Shown: positions 52,824 through 62,267, counted from the stretch's first letter. The stretch is 64,000 nucleotides of DNA from an uncultured Novosphingobium sp. (GCA_937996535.1 CALKVF010000076.1:35428-99427), one strand, 5' to 3'. Numbers and translations are program-made. The notes: generated from the sequence alone by a model not told the origin.

Positions 52824-53399
52824 CTATTTTCCAAGCTTGTCGAGCGCCTTCTGCATCTCGGCCATCTGGGCGCGCAGGGCGGACAATTCATCGTCCTGCG
52901 GCTTGGCTGCAGCCGGGTCCGGCGCCGCAGCAGAAGCCGCCGGCTTTTCTTCAGCCAGCCCCGGCATGAAGGCCGCAGCCGCGGCCTTGAACATCGCCAG
53001 GTTCTGCTGCGCCAGCTTGGCCAGCGGGTTGTTGCCCATGCTGTCTTCGAAGGCTTCGCGCAGCTTCGACTGGTTCGAGCGGAAATTGTCCATCGAGGCT
53101 TCGAGGTAATGCGGCACCAAAGCCTGCATCGAATTGCCATACATCGCGATCAACTGGCGCAGGAAGTTCACCGGCAGCATCTGTTCGCCGCTGGCGCTTT
53201 CTTCTTCCATGATGATCTGCGTCAGGATCGAGTGCGTGATGTCGGCGCCAGTCTTGGCGTCGAGCACTTTGAACTCCACCCCTTCGCGGGTCATCTTCGC
53301 AAGGTGATCGAGCGTGATGTAGCTCGACGACTGGGTATTGTAGAGACGCCGGTTGGCGTACTTCTTGATGATGACAGTAGCGTCCTTGGCATCGGCCAT
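52824..53399 (-). CDS. phaR: Polyhydroxyalkanoate synthesis regulator PhaR
   Basis: A 191-residue repressor that senses PHA granules and controls phasin and PHA genes. The DNA-binding N-terminal domain carries VIIKKYANRRLYNTQSSSYI, followed by the PHB-accumulation domain and an Ala/Pro-rich, coiled-coil-like tail (LSALRAQMAEMQKALDKLGK). GGAGGGGG upstream supports ATG 53399 over an earlier in-frame start at 53462. No PHA synthase is in the window. Confidence 0.95.
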   Translation of the reverse strand: MADAKDATVIIKKYANRRLYNTQSSSYITLDHLAKMTREGVEFKVLDAKTGADITHSILTQIIMEEESASGEQMLPVNFLRQLIAMYGNSMQALVPHYLEASMDNFRSNQSKLREAFEDSMGNNPLAKLAQQNLAMFKAAAAAFMPGLAEEKPAASAAAPDPAAAKPQDDELSALRAQMAEMQKALDKLGK

Positions 53400-53498
53400 G
53401 GTTGTTCCCCCTCCGGGACAATTGCCCTCAAGCGATGATGTTAGCACCCGCAGCAACGGCAATGCAACATATCCATGCTGCGCGGCGAAACCGCAGTG

Positions 53499-54542
53499 TC
53501 AGCGCGCGAAGCGGCGGCCCAGCAAGGTCAGCAGTTCATATTGCGACAGGCCGCTAGTGGCGGCAGCTTCGGGCAAGGCATAGTCAAGCGTGAGCCAGTC
53601 ACCCTCGCCTACATCCGGCGCATAGGTCAGATCGACCACGCTCATGTCCATCGACACCCGGCCCAGCATCGCCAGACGCTGTTCGCCGGCCAGCATCACG
53701 CCCTTGCCCGACCAGCAGCGTAGCAGCCCATCGGCATAGCCAAGGCTGACCACCCCGACCCGCATCGGCGCGGGCGCGGTGAAGGTGTGGTTGTAGCCGA
53801 TCCCTTCGCCGGCGGCGACTTCGCGCACCTGCATGACCACGGCCTCGGGCCGCACGACCTGCGCAATGGTGTCCGCAAGCGCCGCGCAGGGCACCCCGCC
53901 ATAAAGCGCCAGTCCCGGCCGGGTGAGATCGCCGTGGAAGGCCGCGCCCAGCGTGATGCCTGCGCTGTTCGCCAAGCTCGCGCGGCGATGCGCCAAGCCG
54001 CGCCGCGCCTCTTCCCAGCGCGCGCACTGGCGGGCGTTGAGCGGGGTATCCTCTTCCGCCGAGGCAAGGTGCGAGAGCAGCACATCGACATCGAGCCCGG
54101 CCACCACCGGATCGCCCAGTTCGCCAAGCGTCAGGCCAAGCCGGTTGATCCCGCTGTCGAACATCACGTCGCAGCGCACGCCCCCAGCTTCGGCCCAGAG
54201 CCACGCCTGACGCAGCGAATTGATCACCGGGCGCACGCCGAGTTCGCGGGCGAGCGCGGCATCGGCGCCGTCATGCGGGCCATGCAGCACCGAGATCCGC
54301 GCCGGATCGACCAGCGCCGCAAGCTCCGCCGCCTCGGCCATATGAGCCACGAAAAAGTCACGGCAGCCTGCGTCCCACAGCACCGGGGCGCAGCGTGCCA
54401 CCCCCAGCCCATAGGCATTGGCCTTGACCGCCGCGCCTGCCGCCGCCGTTCCCGACAGCCGATCCAGCGCGCGCCAGTTGGCCGCCAGCGCGCCGGTATC
54501 GACCGCGAGGCGCAGGGCAGGATGGAGTGGTTCAGCCGGCAT
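53499..54542 (-). CDS. alr: Alanine racemase
   Basis: PLP enzyme making D-Ala for peptidoglycan. The PLP lysine is in VKANAYGLG, the catalytic tyrosine region is GIGYNHTFTA, and GRVSMDMSVVDLT is the C-terminal signature. From ATG 54542 (MPAEPLHPALRLAVD) the protein has 347 residues, slightly short but complete. The start overlaps the end of the upstream MFS gene by 11 bases. A long in-frame extension upstream lies inside that MFS gene and is not real. Confidence 0.95.
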   Translation of the reverse strand: MPAEPLHPALRLAVDTGALAANWRALDRLSGTAAAGAAVKANAYGLGVARCAPVLWDAGCRDFFVAHMAEAAELAALVDPARISVLHGPHDGADAALARELGVRPVINSLRQAWLWAEAGGVRCDVMFDSGINRLGLTLGELGDPVVAGLDVDVLLSHLASAEEDTPLNARQCARWEEARRGLAHRRASLANSAGITLGAAFHGDLTRPGLALYGGVPCAALADTIAQVVRPEAVVMQVREVAAGEGIGYNHTFTAPAPMRVGVVSLGYADGLLRCWSGKGVMLAGEQRLAMLGRVSMDMSVVDLTYAPDVGEGDWLTLDYALPEAAATSGLSQYELLTLLGRRFAR

Positions 54543-56160
54543 CGTCTTCAAAATCACGCGCCGGGCCGCCCTTGAGGCCCCACAGGCCAACCACGAAGGC
54601 CACGGCGACCACCGCCCACGTATACCACAGCCCCGAATAGGGATCGCCGGTCCGGGCCACGATGTAGCTTGAAATGAGCGGCAGGAAGCCGCCGAAATAG
54701 CCGGTGCCGATGTGGTAGGGGATCGACATCGAGGAATAGCGGATCCGCGCCGGGAACATTTCCGCCAGCAGCGCCGCAACCGGGCCATAGGTCGCGCCGG
54801 ACAGCGCCATCAGCACCAGCAGTGCAGCAAGGATCATCGCAGTGTCGCCGACCGAGGGGCGCACCTTGGCCAAATCATAGCCAGCATCGCCCAGCCAGGT
54901 CGCGAGCTGCTTGGCGCGCGCAGCCTTATCAGCCCACGGATAGGTGTCGAGCGGCAGCGCCGTGCCGCCGATCCGCGCGCTCAGCGCCGGAGCTACGGCG
55001 AGCTTGTAGCTGATCCCCGCCCCGGTCAGGTCGGCCAGCAGCTTGCCGCAATCGGTTTTCTGCTCGGGATCGAAGGGGTTGTAGGCGCAGTCAGGCCCGG
55101 CAACCGTGACCGGCGCACGCTGCGCCGCGGCGGCCAGTCCGGGATTGGCGTGTGCGCCGAGCACCCAGAAGGTCGGGATCAGCAGCAGCAAGGTCAGCGC
55201 ATAGCCGATGACGATCGGCTTCTTGCGCCCGATCCGGTCGGACAGGTGCCCGAAGATGAGGTAGAATACCATGCCCACCGCCGCGCCCGCGCCGACGATC
55301 AGATCGGCGGTCGTCTCTTCAACCCGCATGGCGGACAACAGGAAGCTGCGCGCCGAGAAGGTCGCGGTATACCAGATCACAGTCAACCCGGCGGCAATGC
55401 CGAACAGCGCGATGAAGATGCGCTTGGGATTGCCGGGATAGGTGAAGCTTTCGACAAAAGGATTGCCAGCCAGTTCGCCTTCTTCCTGCATCGCGCGGAA
55501 CACCGGGCTTTCCGAGAGCTTCATGCGCATCCACAGCGATACAGCAAGCAGCAGCAGGCTGACCAGGAACGGCACGCGCCAGCCCCATGCGGCCCAGGTG
55601 TCAGCGCTCATCGCGCCCTTGCACAACAGCACCACGATCAGGCTGAGCACGAACCCGCCGACCACGCTGGCCTGAATAAAGCTGGTGAAGAACCCGCGCC
55701 GTTCGGGCGGCGAATGTTCGGCCACATAGATCGCCGCGCCGCCATATTCCCCGCCGAGCGCCAAGCCTTGCAGGATGCGCAGCAACAGCACCAGCAGGGG
55801 CGCGGCCATGCCGATGGTTCCGGCAGACGGGATCAGCCCGACCCCGGCGGTCGCCACCCCCATCAGCGTGACGGTGACCAGGAAGGTATACTTGCGGCCG
55901 AGCCGGTCCCCGAGGAACCCGAACAGCACCGCGCCGAGCGGACGGAAGCCGAAACCGACCGCGAACCCGGCCCAGACGAGCAGCAATTGCAGCGTTTCGC
56001 TACCGCTGGGGAAGAACGTCTTGCCGATGATCGCGGCAAGCGTGCCGTAGATGAAGAAATCATACCATTCGAACACCGTGCCGGCGGACGAGGCCGCAAT
56101 CACAAGCCGGATGTCGGCGGTGCTGGGCTGCACCCCGGGATGCCGTGCCGGTTCGCTCAT
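54532..56160 (-). CDS. MHS-type MFS transporter with large periplasmic insertion
   Basis: A 542-residue inner-membrane transporter of the metabolite:H+ symporter group (ProP/ShiA-like). Family marks are GTVFEWYDFFIYGTLA in TM1 and the TM2-3 loop GDRLGRK. TM9 and TM10 are separated by an unusual insertion of about 100 residues (338-435) with two cysteines (358, 371) that would face the periplasm and could form a disulfide. AAGGGGAG before ATG 56160 supports the start. The substrate is not deducible; MHS relatives carry organic acids, osmolytes or shikimate. Confidence 0.92.
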   Translation of the reverse strand: MSEPARHPGVQPSTADIRLVIAASSAGTVFEWYDFFIYGTLAAIIGKTFFPSGSETLQLLLVWAGFAVGFGFRPLGAVLFGFLGDRLGRKYTFLVTVTLMGVATAGVGLIPSAGTIGMAAPLLVLLLRILQGLALGGEYGGAAIYVAEHSPPERRGFFTSFIQASVVGGFVLSLIVVLLCKGAMSADTWAAWGWRVPFLVSLLLLAVSLWMRMKLSESPVFRAMQEEGELAGNPFVESFTYPGNPKRIFIALFGIAAGLTVIWYTATFSARSFLLSAMRVEETTADLIVGAGAAVGMVFYLIFGHLSDRIGRKKPIVIGYALTLLLLIPTFWVLGAHANPGLAAAAQRAPVTVAGPDCAYNPFDPEQKTDCGKLLADLTGAGISYKLAVAPALSARIGGTALPLDTYPWADKAARAKQLATWLGDAGYDLAKVRPSVGDTAMILAALLVLMALSGATYGPVAALLAEMFPARIRYSSMSIPYHIGTGYFGGFLPLISSYIVARTGDPYSGLWYTWAVVAVAFVVGLWGLKGGPARDFEDDAG

Positions 56161-56191
56161 CTGGTATATCTCCCCTTGATCCTGCGCGGCT

Positions 56192-56623
56192 CTAGCGCCC
56201 TGCGGCGGCTGTGCAAAGCGCATCGAGCGCGGCCTTCCACGGCAACAGCATCGCACCGTGGCGGCCGGGAAAGTCGCGCGCGGCCGCGATCGCCGCGATC
56301 CCGGGCCAATCAGGCTGCGCGCCGCCAGCCAGCCAGCCTTCGAGCGCGGTGAGCGTCGCGGTCAGTTCTTCGCGGGTGCGGCCCACAGCATGCGCGGCAA
56401 AAATCGCCGCCGCCGCCTGCCCGATGGCGCAGGAATGAGCATTGATCCCAAGCCGCGCGATCCGCCCGGCGGGGTCCAGTTCAAGCCCCAGTTCCAGCGC
56501 GCTGCCGCAAGCGGGCGAACGCGCGCGGCCATGCAACGGCAGATCGTCAGCAAGCGGAAAAGCGGCGAGCCCGGTTGCCAGCCCTAGCACTTCTGGCGTG
56601 TAAAGCGCGCCGGCGCTGGCCAT
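56192..56623 (-). CDS. IscU/NifU-like scaffold protein with lost third cysteine
   Basis: A 143-residue protein of the iron-sulfur scaffold (IscU/SufU) fold. Cys39 in SPACGS and Cys65 in AHSCAIGQAAA align with two of the three cluster ligands; the usual Asp after the first Cys is Ser. The third ligand position, expected near RHGAMLLPWKAAL, is Ala124. A cysteine at 137 is out of place. ATG 56623 overlaps the cvpA stop. Whether it still builds clusters is doubtful; the fold call itself is fairly secure. Confidence 0.82.
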   Translation of the reverse strand: MASAGALYTPEVLGLATGLAAFPLADDLPLHGRARSPACGSALELGLELDPAGRIARLGINAHSCAIGQAAAAIFAAHAVGRTREELTATLTALEGWLAGGAQPDWPGIAAIAAARDFPGRHGAMLLPWKAALDALCTAAAGR

Positions 56624-57216
56624 CACTTGGCCCCGCCCAGCACGTCCCTTGCGAGCGAAATCTTGTCCAGCGCGCCCTTACCCGGTGCATCCTTGCCAAG
56701 CCGTTCGGCCTCAGCTTCGGCGGCTTCCTCGCGGCGTTCGGCGATCATGGTCACCAGCTTTTCACTGGCCGCGTTGATGAAGGGATAGGTCCGCGACAGG
56801 GTGATCCAGTCAGGCCGGCCGCCCGCCCCCCAAACCGTGTCGTAGCCCAGCACCAGCAGCGAAAAGCCCATGACCGCGATGACCATGCCCTTGATCGCGC
56901 CGAACCCGAAGCCGATCACCCGGTCAATCGGGCCGAGCACCGAATTGCGGCTGGCTTCGCCCATGCGATTGGCCAGCAGCTTGAACACCGCGAAGGGCAC
57001 CAGCAGCAGCACGGCAAAGGCCAGCACGGCGGCGCCCGATTGCGTGCCCACCGTGGGCTGCAAGGCCGCGGCCAGCGGCGTGTGGAGATTGTGGATCGCG
57101 ACCAGCGAAACCGCCCATGCCGCTAGCGCCAGCACTTCCTGAACGAAGCCGCGCATGAACCCAGTGATAGCGCCAAGACCCACCAGGATCAGGATGGCAA
57201 TGTCGAAACCCGTCAT
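56623..57216 (-). CDS. cvpA: CvpA-family membrane protein
   Basis: A 197-residue protein with four predicted membrane helices (about 1-25, 28-50, 65-90, 100-125) and a charged cytosolic tail. The N-terminal GFDIAILILVGLGAITGFMR and GPIDRVIGFGFGAIKGMVIA are typical of CvpA, which is needed for colicin V export and affects envelope integrity in enterobacteria. It follows radA by 11 bases and overlaps the IscU-like gene, the same order seen in many alphaproteobacteria. Confidence 0.94.
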   Translation of the reverse strand: MTGFDIAILILVGLGAITGFMRGFVQEVLALAAWAVSLVAIHNLHTPLAAALQPTVGTQSGAAVLAFAVLLLVPFAVFKLLANRMGEASRNSVLGPIDRVIGFGFGAIKGMVIAVMGFSLLVLGYDTVWGAGGRPDWITLSRTYPFINAASEKLVTMIAERREEAAEAEAERLGKDAPGKGALDKISLARDVLGGAK

Positions 57217-57227
57217 GGGGCCGGAAA

Positions 57228-58595
57228 CTAGGCCGCGCCCAATATCCGGTCAACGAGATTTGGCAGGAGATTGAGCCCGGTGAAGCGCGCGCCCTCGCCG
57301 CCGCCGGTCTTGTCCGCCGGGCCAAAGGCACTGGCGAAGCCAAGCTTGGCCGCTTCGCGCAGCCGGATCGACGAATGCGCGACCGGGCGGATTTCACCGG
57401 CTAGCGAAACTTCCCCGAACCACACCGCATCGCGCGGCAGCGGCTTGTCCGCGAGCGCCGAGACAAGTGCTGCCGCCACCGCCAGATCAGCCGCCGGATC
57501 AGCGAGGCGGTATCCCCCGGCGACATTGAGATAGACTTCGGCGGACGAGAAATTGAGCCCGCAGCGCGCCTCCAGCACAGCGAGCAGCATGGCAAGCCGC
57601 CCGCTGTCCCAGCCCACCACCGCGCGGCGCGGGGTGGCCCCGCTTTGCAAACGGACGATCAGGGCCTGCACCTCGATCAGCACGGGCCGGGTGCCCTCGA
57701 TCGCGGGGAACACCGCAGATCCGGCAATCGGCGCCTCGCGGCCGGACAGGAACAACATCGAGGGATTGCCAACCTCGGCCAGCCCCTGCCCTTCCATCGC
57801 GAAGACCCCGATCTCATCGACCGGGCCAAAGCGGTTCTTGATGCTGCGCAGGATGCGATACTGATGGCTGCGCTCGCCCTCGAAGCTCATCACCACATCG
57901 ACCATGTGTTCGAGCACACGCGGCCCGGCGATCGAACCATCCTTGGTCACGTGCCCGACCAGAACCAGCGCCACGGTGTTTTCCTTGGCATAGCGGATCA
58001 GCTCGAACGCCGAGGCGCGGACCTGGCTGACCGTGCCGGGCGCGCCTTCGATCTGGTCGGAATGCATGGTCTGGATCGAATCGATCACGAGCAGTGCCGG
58101 CGGCTCCATCTGCCCCAGCGTGGTCAGGATATCGCGGACCGAGGTCGCCGAGGCGAGCGCAATCGGCGCCTGCGCCAGACCCAAGCGCTCAGCCCTGAGG
58201 CGCACTTGCCCCGCCGCTTCTTCACCGCTGATATAGACCGCACTGCCGCCCGACAGCGCGACTTTGGCCGCTGCCTGCAGCAGCAGGGTCGACTTGCCGA
58301 TGCCCGGATCGCCGCCCATCAGGATCGCGCTGCCCGGCACCAGGCCGCCGCCCAGCGCGCGGTCGAACTCGGCCAGCCCCGTCGTGCGGCGTTCGAGCTT
58401 TTCACCCGGTGCATCGAGCGGTTCGAACTGGATCGCCCGCCCACCCGAAGAGAGGTCATGCTTTTGCGAAAACACCGTTGCCGGGGCTTCCTCGGCCAGG
58501 GTGTTCCATTCGCCGCAATCGGCGCACTGCCCCTGCCAGCGGGTGGTGACAGAGCCGCAGGCGGCACAGACATAGCGGCGTTTCGGTTTGGCCAT
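57228..58595 (-). CDS. radA: DNA repair protein RadA (Sms)
   Basis: A RecA-like helicase acting in recombination branch migration, 455 residues from ATG 58595 (MAKPKRRYVCAAC). The N-terminal zinc finger is CAACGSVTTRWQGQCADC, Walker A is GDPGIGKST, the RadA-specific motif is KNRFGPVDEIG, and a Lon-protease-like C-terminal domain follows (about 290-455). It is divergent from the patatin gene and probably starts an operon with cvpA. Confidence 0.97.
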   Translation of the reverse strand: MAKPKRRYVCAACGSVTTRWQGQCADCGEWNTLAEEAPATVFSQKHDLSSGGRAIQFEPLDAPGEKLERRTTGLAEFDRALGGGLVPGSAILMGGDPGIGKSTLLLQAAAKVALSGGSAVYISGEEAAGQVRLRAERLGLAQAPIALASATSVRDILTTLGQMEPPALLVIDSIQTMHSDQIEGAPGTVSQVRASAFELIRYAKENTVALVLVGHVTKDGSIAGPRVLEHMVDVVMSFEGERSHQYRILRSIKNRFGPVDEIGVFAMEGQGLAEVGNPSMLFLSGREAPIAGSAVFPAIEGTRPVLIEVQALIVRLQSGATPRRAVVGWDSGRLAMLLAVLEARCGLNFSSAEVYLNVAGGYRLADPAADLAVAAALVSALADKPLPRDAVWFGEVSLAGEIRPVAHSSIRLREAAKLGFASAFGPADKTGGGEGARFTGLNLLPNLVDRILGAA

Positions 58596-58702
58596 GGCAC
58601 CCGCGATAATAAGAACGAAGCAGGAACGCAAGCGCGCTGCGGGTTTTTCCCGGATCATCGCGCTTGGCTTGGTTCATCAAAATCTGCCACAGTCCCGGCA
58701 CG

Positions 58703-61042
58703 ATGCGGCACAAGGAACTCAGGATCGCGCTGGTCTGCTACGGCGGGGTCAGCCTTGCCGTCTATATGCACGGCGTGACCAAAGAGCTGTGGAAGCTGGC
58801 CCGCGCCAGCCGCGCCCATCACGGCGGCACGGTGCCGACCAGCGGTAGCGAAGCGGTCTATCTCAAATTGCTGCAACGCGTGGCCGCCCATCACGGGATG
58901 CGACTGTGGGTGCTGCCCGATATCGTGGCGGGTGCATCAGCCGGCGGGATCAACGGCGTGTTCCTCGCCCAAGCGGTCCATTCGGGGCAGAGCCTTGAGC
59001 CGCTGACCGAACTGTGGCTCGAATGCGCCGATGTCGATTTGCTGCTCGATCCCGATGCGCGGCCGTGGTCGCGCTTTGCCAAGTTCTGGGCGATGCCGCT
59101 GGTCTATTGGGTGCTCAAGCGCCCGGGCAACGTGGTTTCGGCCAGCGTTGCGCCCGAAACCCGCAGCGAAGTGCGCGCCAAGCTCTCACGCCTGATCCGT
59201 TCGCGCTGGTTCGAAGCGCCGTTTGGCGGGCTGGGCTTTTCACGCCTGCTGGCCCGCGCGCTCGATGCAATGAAGCGCGGGGACGCCGAAGCCCCGCTGC
59301 TTCCGCCGGGCCATCCGCTCGACCTGTTCGTGACCGCCACCGACTTCAAGGGCCACAGCGAGGAATTGCGCCTCCACAGCCCGCCCCGGATCGAGGAAAG
59401 CGAACACCGCCTCTCGATCGGGTTTCGCGCTGCCGCGCCTGAAGCCGGGGGCCATGCGCTCGCCCCGGCGCTGGAACTGGTATTCGCGGCGCGCGCCACA
59501 GCGAGCTTTCCGGGGGCCTTCCCCGCCCTGTCGCTCGCCGAGATCGACGCCCTTGCGGCCGAGCGCGGCGATGGCTGGCACAGCCGCAGCGCCTTTGCCG
59601 CGCGGGTCATGCCCGAACACGCCCAGCGCGGCGAGGTGGACCACGTGGCGCTGATCGACGGATCAGTGCTGGTCAACGCCCCCTTTGCCGAAGCGATGGG
59701 CGTGCTGCGCGATCGCCCCGCCCAGCGCGAGGTCGACCGCCGCTTCATCTACATCGACCCGCACCCCGATGAGATCGGCGGCCAGCCCAAGGCCGATCCG
59801 CGCGCGCCCGGGTTCTTCTCGGTGATTTTCGGATCGCTATCCTCGATCCCGCGCGAACAGCCGGTGCGCGACAACCTCGAAGTGCTCGAACGCCGTTCGC
59901 GCGAACTCGAAACGCTCAAGCGCATCGTCGACAGCCTGCGACCCGAGATCGAGGAGACGGTCGAAAAGCTGTTCGGGCGCACGCTGTTCTTCGATCGTCC
60001 CAATGTGAAGCGGCTCTCGGCTTGGCGCAGCACCGCGCAGCAAGCTGCGGCCGAGCGTGCGGGCTTTACCTTTCAGGCCTATGGCCAGGTCAAGCTGGCG
60101 GGGATCCTCGCCGACATTGCCGAAACCATCCTGGCTGCCGCGCCCGACCTTGCGCTGGCCAGCGCCACGCCGATTGCCGATCACCTTGCCGCATGGCTCG
60201 CAGGGCAAGGGCTGGACCGGGTCAGCACCCTGCGCGGCGGGGCGACCGAGGCCGCGGTCAATTTCTTCCGCGACCATGACCTGGGCTTTCGCATCCGCCG
60301 CCTGCGGCTGCTGGCGCGGCGCCTATCCGAAGACTGGGCCGATCTGGAATCGGTGCCGACCGAAGCACGCGAACAGGCCCGCACTGCCGCATACCGCGCA
60401 CTGGCGCTCTATTTCGACCGCGAAGGCGCCAATTCGCTGGGGCATGATTTCGGCGCGATTGCCCGGCAGGTCTTCACCGATCCCGGACTGGTGCTGGAAA
60501 CCATCGCCAATCGCCGGCAATTGCCCGCAACCGATCTGGTGGTTGATGCCCTGCTGGTCGAAAGCCTCGCCCAAGTGCCGCGCGATCTGCGCCGGCGGAT
60601 GATGCTGACCTATCTGGGCTTCCCGTTTTACGACACGGTAACCCTGCCGCTGCTGCGCGGCGATCTGGGCAGCGAGTTCGAACCGGCCAAGGTCGACCGT
60701 ATCTCGCCCACCGATTGCACCACCATTCGCGGCGAGCACGCCGGATCGGTGCTGCGCGGGACCGAATTCTATAATTTCGGGGCCTTTTTCAGCCGCGCCT
60801 ACCGCGAGAATGACTATCTCTGGGGCCGGCTCAACGGGGCGGAGCGGATGATCGACATCGTCGCCTCGGCCCTACCCAAGGGCGCCGTGCTCGATCCGGC
60901 TGAAATCGCCGCATTCAAACGCGAGGCATTTCTGGCAGTGCTGGACGAAGAAGCATCGCGGCTGACCGCCGATCCCGCGCTGGTCGGTGCGCTGCGCAAG
61001 GAAGTGGAAGGGCTGGCGGAGGACCGCTCCCCCCTTCCCTGA
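58703..61042 (+). CDS. Patatin-like phospholipase with DUF3376-type C-terminal region
   Basis: A 779-residue predicted cytosolic lipid acyl hydrolase. The Ser-Asp dyad is visible: GASAGGING (GxSxG) after a patatin-type N terminus RIALVCYGGVSLAVYMHGVT, and DGSVLVNAPF (the DG[A/G/S] motif). The long C-terminal part (about 380-779) resembles DUF3376, which accompanies bacterial patatins of this size. ATG 58703 gives the family N terminus; an upstream in-frame start at 58664 adds little. It ends nine bases before the convergent dnaJ stop. Substrate is unknown. Confidence 0.88.
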   Translation: MRHKELRIALVCYGGVSLAVYMHGVTKELWKLARASRAHHGGTVPTSGSEAVYLKLLQRVAAHHGMRLWVLPDIVAGASAGGINGVFLAQAVHSGQSLEPLTELWLECADVDLLLDPDARPWSRFAKFWAMPLVYWVLKRPGNVVSASVAPETRSEVRAKLSRLIRSRWFEAPFGGLGFSRLLARALDAMKRGDAEAPLLPPGHPLDLFVTATDFKGHSEELRLHSPPRIEESEHRLSIGFRAAAPEAGGHALAPALELVFAARATASFPGAFPALSLAEIDALAAERGDGWHSRSAFAARVMPEHAQRGEVDHVALIDGSVLVNAPFAEAMGVLRDRPAQREVDRRFIYIDPHPDEIGGQPKADPRAPGFFSVIFGSLSSIPREQPVRDNLEVLERRSRELETLKRIVDSLRPEIEETVEKLFGRTLFFDRPNVKRLSAWRSTAQQAAAERAGFTFQAYGQVKLAGILADIAETILAAAPDLALASATPIADHLAAWLAGQGLDRVSTLRGGATEAAVNFFRDHDLGFRIRRLRLLARRLSEDWADLESVPTEAREQARTAAYRALALYFDREGANSLGHDFGAIARQVFTDPGLVLETIANRRQLPATDLVVDALLVESLAQVPRDLRRRMMLTYLGFPFYDTVTLPLLRGDLGSEFEPAKVDRISPTDCTTIRGEHAGSVLRGTEFYNFGAFFSRAYRENDYLWGRLNGAERMIDIVASALPKGAVLDPAEIAAFKREAFLAVLDEEASRLTADPALVGALRKEVEGLAEDRSPLP

Positions 61043-61051
61043 TCGCCTGCC

Positions 61052-62200
61052 TCAATCGGTCAGGTCGTTCCACGCATCCTTGAGCCGATCGAAGAAGCCC
61101 TTGGACTGGGGGCATTCCTCGCCAGTTTCGGTTTCCTGCAATTCGCGCAGCAATTCCTTCTGGCGGCTGGTTAGCTTGGTCGGGGTTTCGACCATGATCT
61201 CGGTCACCAGATCGCCGCGCCCGCGCCCTTGCAGCACGGGCATCCCCGCACCGCGCTTGCGCAGTTGCTTGCCGTTCTGGATCCCCGCGGGAATTTCGAC
61301 CGTGATCTTGTCCCCATCGAGGCCCGGAATTTCGATCGAGCCGCCCAGCGCCGCGGTGGTGAAGGTGATCGGCACCCGTGTGATCAGCGTCGTGCCTTCA
61401 CGGTCGAACACCGCGTGGCGGCGGATATGGATGAAGATGTAGAGATCGCCCGCCGGAGCGCCGAACGGCCCAGCCTCGCCCTTGCCCGAGAGGCGCAGAC
61501 GCGTGCCGGTATCGACCCCCGGGGGAATGGTCACATCGACCTTCTGCGGCGTGTCGATCCGGCCTTCGCCGCGGCACGATTTGCACGGCTTTTCGATTAC
61601 TTCGCCGCGGCCGTGGCAGGTCGGGCAGGTGCGCTCGACCATGAAGAAGCCCTGCTGCGTGCGGACCTGGCCGTGGCCGCCGCACAGGTTGCAGCGCCGC
61701 GTGCCGGTGCCCGGTTCGGCGCCCGAACCGCTGCACGGTTCGCAAGCGGCCGCAACCTCGATCTCGATCTGGGTGGTCTTGCCGTGGAACGCCTCATCGA
61801 GGCTGATTTCCATGTCATAGCGCAGGTCCGCGCCGCGCCGGGCCTGTTGGCGCCCGCCGCCACCGCCACCAAAGGCGCTGCCGAAAATCGTTTCGAAAAT
61901 GTCGCCGAGGTCGGAAAAGCCTGCCCCGCCCGGCCCGCCAGCACCGCCGCCCGGACCGCCCATGCCGCCGTTCTTGAACGCTTCGTGGCCGAACCGGTCA
62001 TAGGCCGCGCGCTTTTGCGGATCCTTCAGGCAGTCATAGGCTTCGCTGATCGCCTTGAAGCGGGCTTCCGCTTCGGCATCACCCGGGTTGCGATCCGGGT
62101 GCCAGCGCATCGCTAGCTTGCGATACGAGGACTTGAGCGTGCCATCGTCCGCCGTGCGCTCGACTTCGAGCAGTTCGTAGAAATCGCCTTCGATTGCCAT
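61052..62200 (-). CDS. dnaJ: Chaperone DnaJ (type I Hsp40)
   Basis: The DnaK co-chaperone, 382 residues from ATG 62200; GTG 62206 is an alternative. The J domain has HPDRN, then a Gly-rich region, four zinc-finger repeats (CEPCSGSG, CNLCGGHG, CPTCHGRG, CKSCRGEG) and the C-terminal substrate-binding domain. It lies downstream of dnaK on the same strand, the standard dnaKJ operon order. Confidence 0.97.
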   Translation of the reverse strand: MAIEGDFYELLEVERTADDGTLKSSYRKLAMRWHPDRNPGDAEAEARFKAISEAYDCLKDPQKRAAYDRFGHEAFKNGGMGGPGGGAGGPGGAGFSDLGDIFETIFGSAFGGGGGGRQQARRGADLRYDMEISLDEAFHGKTTQIEIEVAAACEPCSGSGAEPGTGTRRCNLCGGHGQVRTQQGFFMVERTCPTCHGRGEVIEKPCKSCRGEGRIDTPQKVDVTIPPGVDTGTRLRLSGKGEAGPFGAPAGDLYIFIHIRRHAVFDREGTTLITRVPITFTTAALGGSIEIPGLDGDKITVEIPAGIQNGKQLRKRGAGMPVLQGRGRGDLVTEIMVETPTKLTSRQKELLRELQETETGEECPQSKGFFDRLKDAWNDLTD

Positions 62201-62220
62201 GATCACACCCCAGCCCCAAT

Positions 62221-62252
62221 CCCGTCACCCCGAATGCGCTCGGGATGACGGG
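62221..62252 (-). repeat. Stable palindrome between dnaK and dnaJ
   Basis: CCCGTCA-C-CCCGA pairs with TCGGG-A-TGACGGG around a 6-nt loop, with one internal mismatch. The sequence type (GTCA-CCCGA...TCGGG-TGAC) is like the short intergenic palindromes repeated in many alphaproteobacterial genomes. It could attenuate read-through or protect the dnaK mRNA end. No T-run follows. Confidence 0.7.
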
Positions 62253-62267
62253 GGGAGTTCACGGCTT

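Noticed and set aside
54543..54788. N-terminal extension of alanine racemase
   Set aside because: These codons lie inside the MFS transporter gene in another frame, are Arg/Ser-biased and do not match the racemase family.
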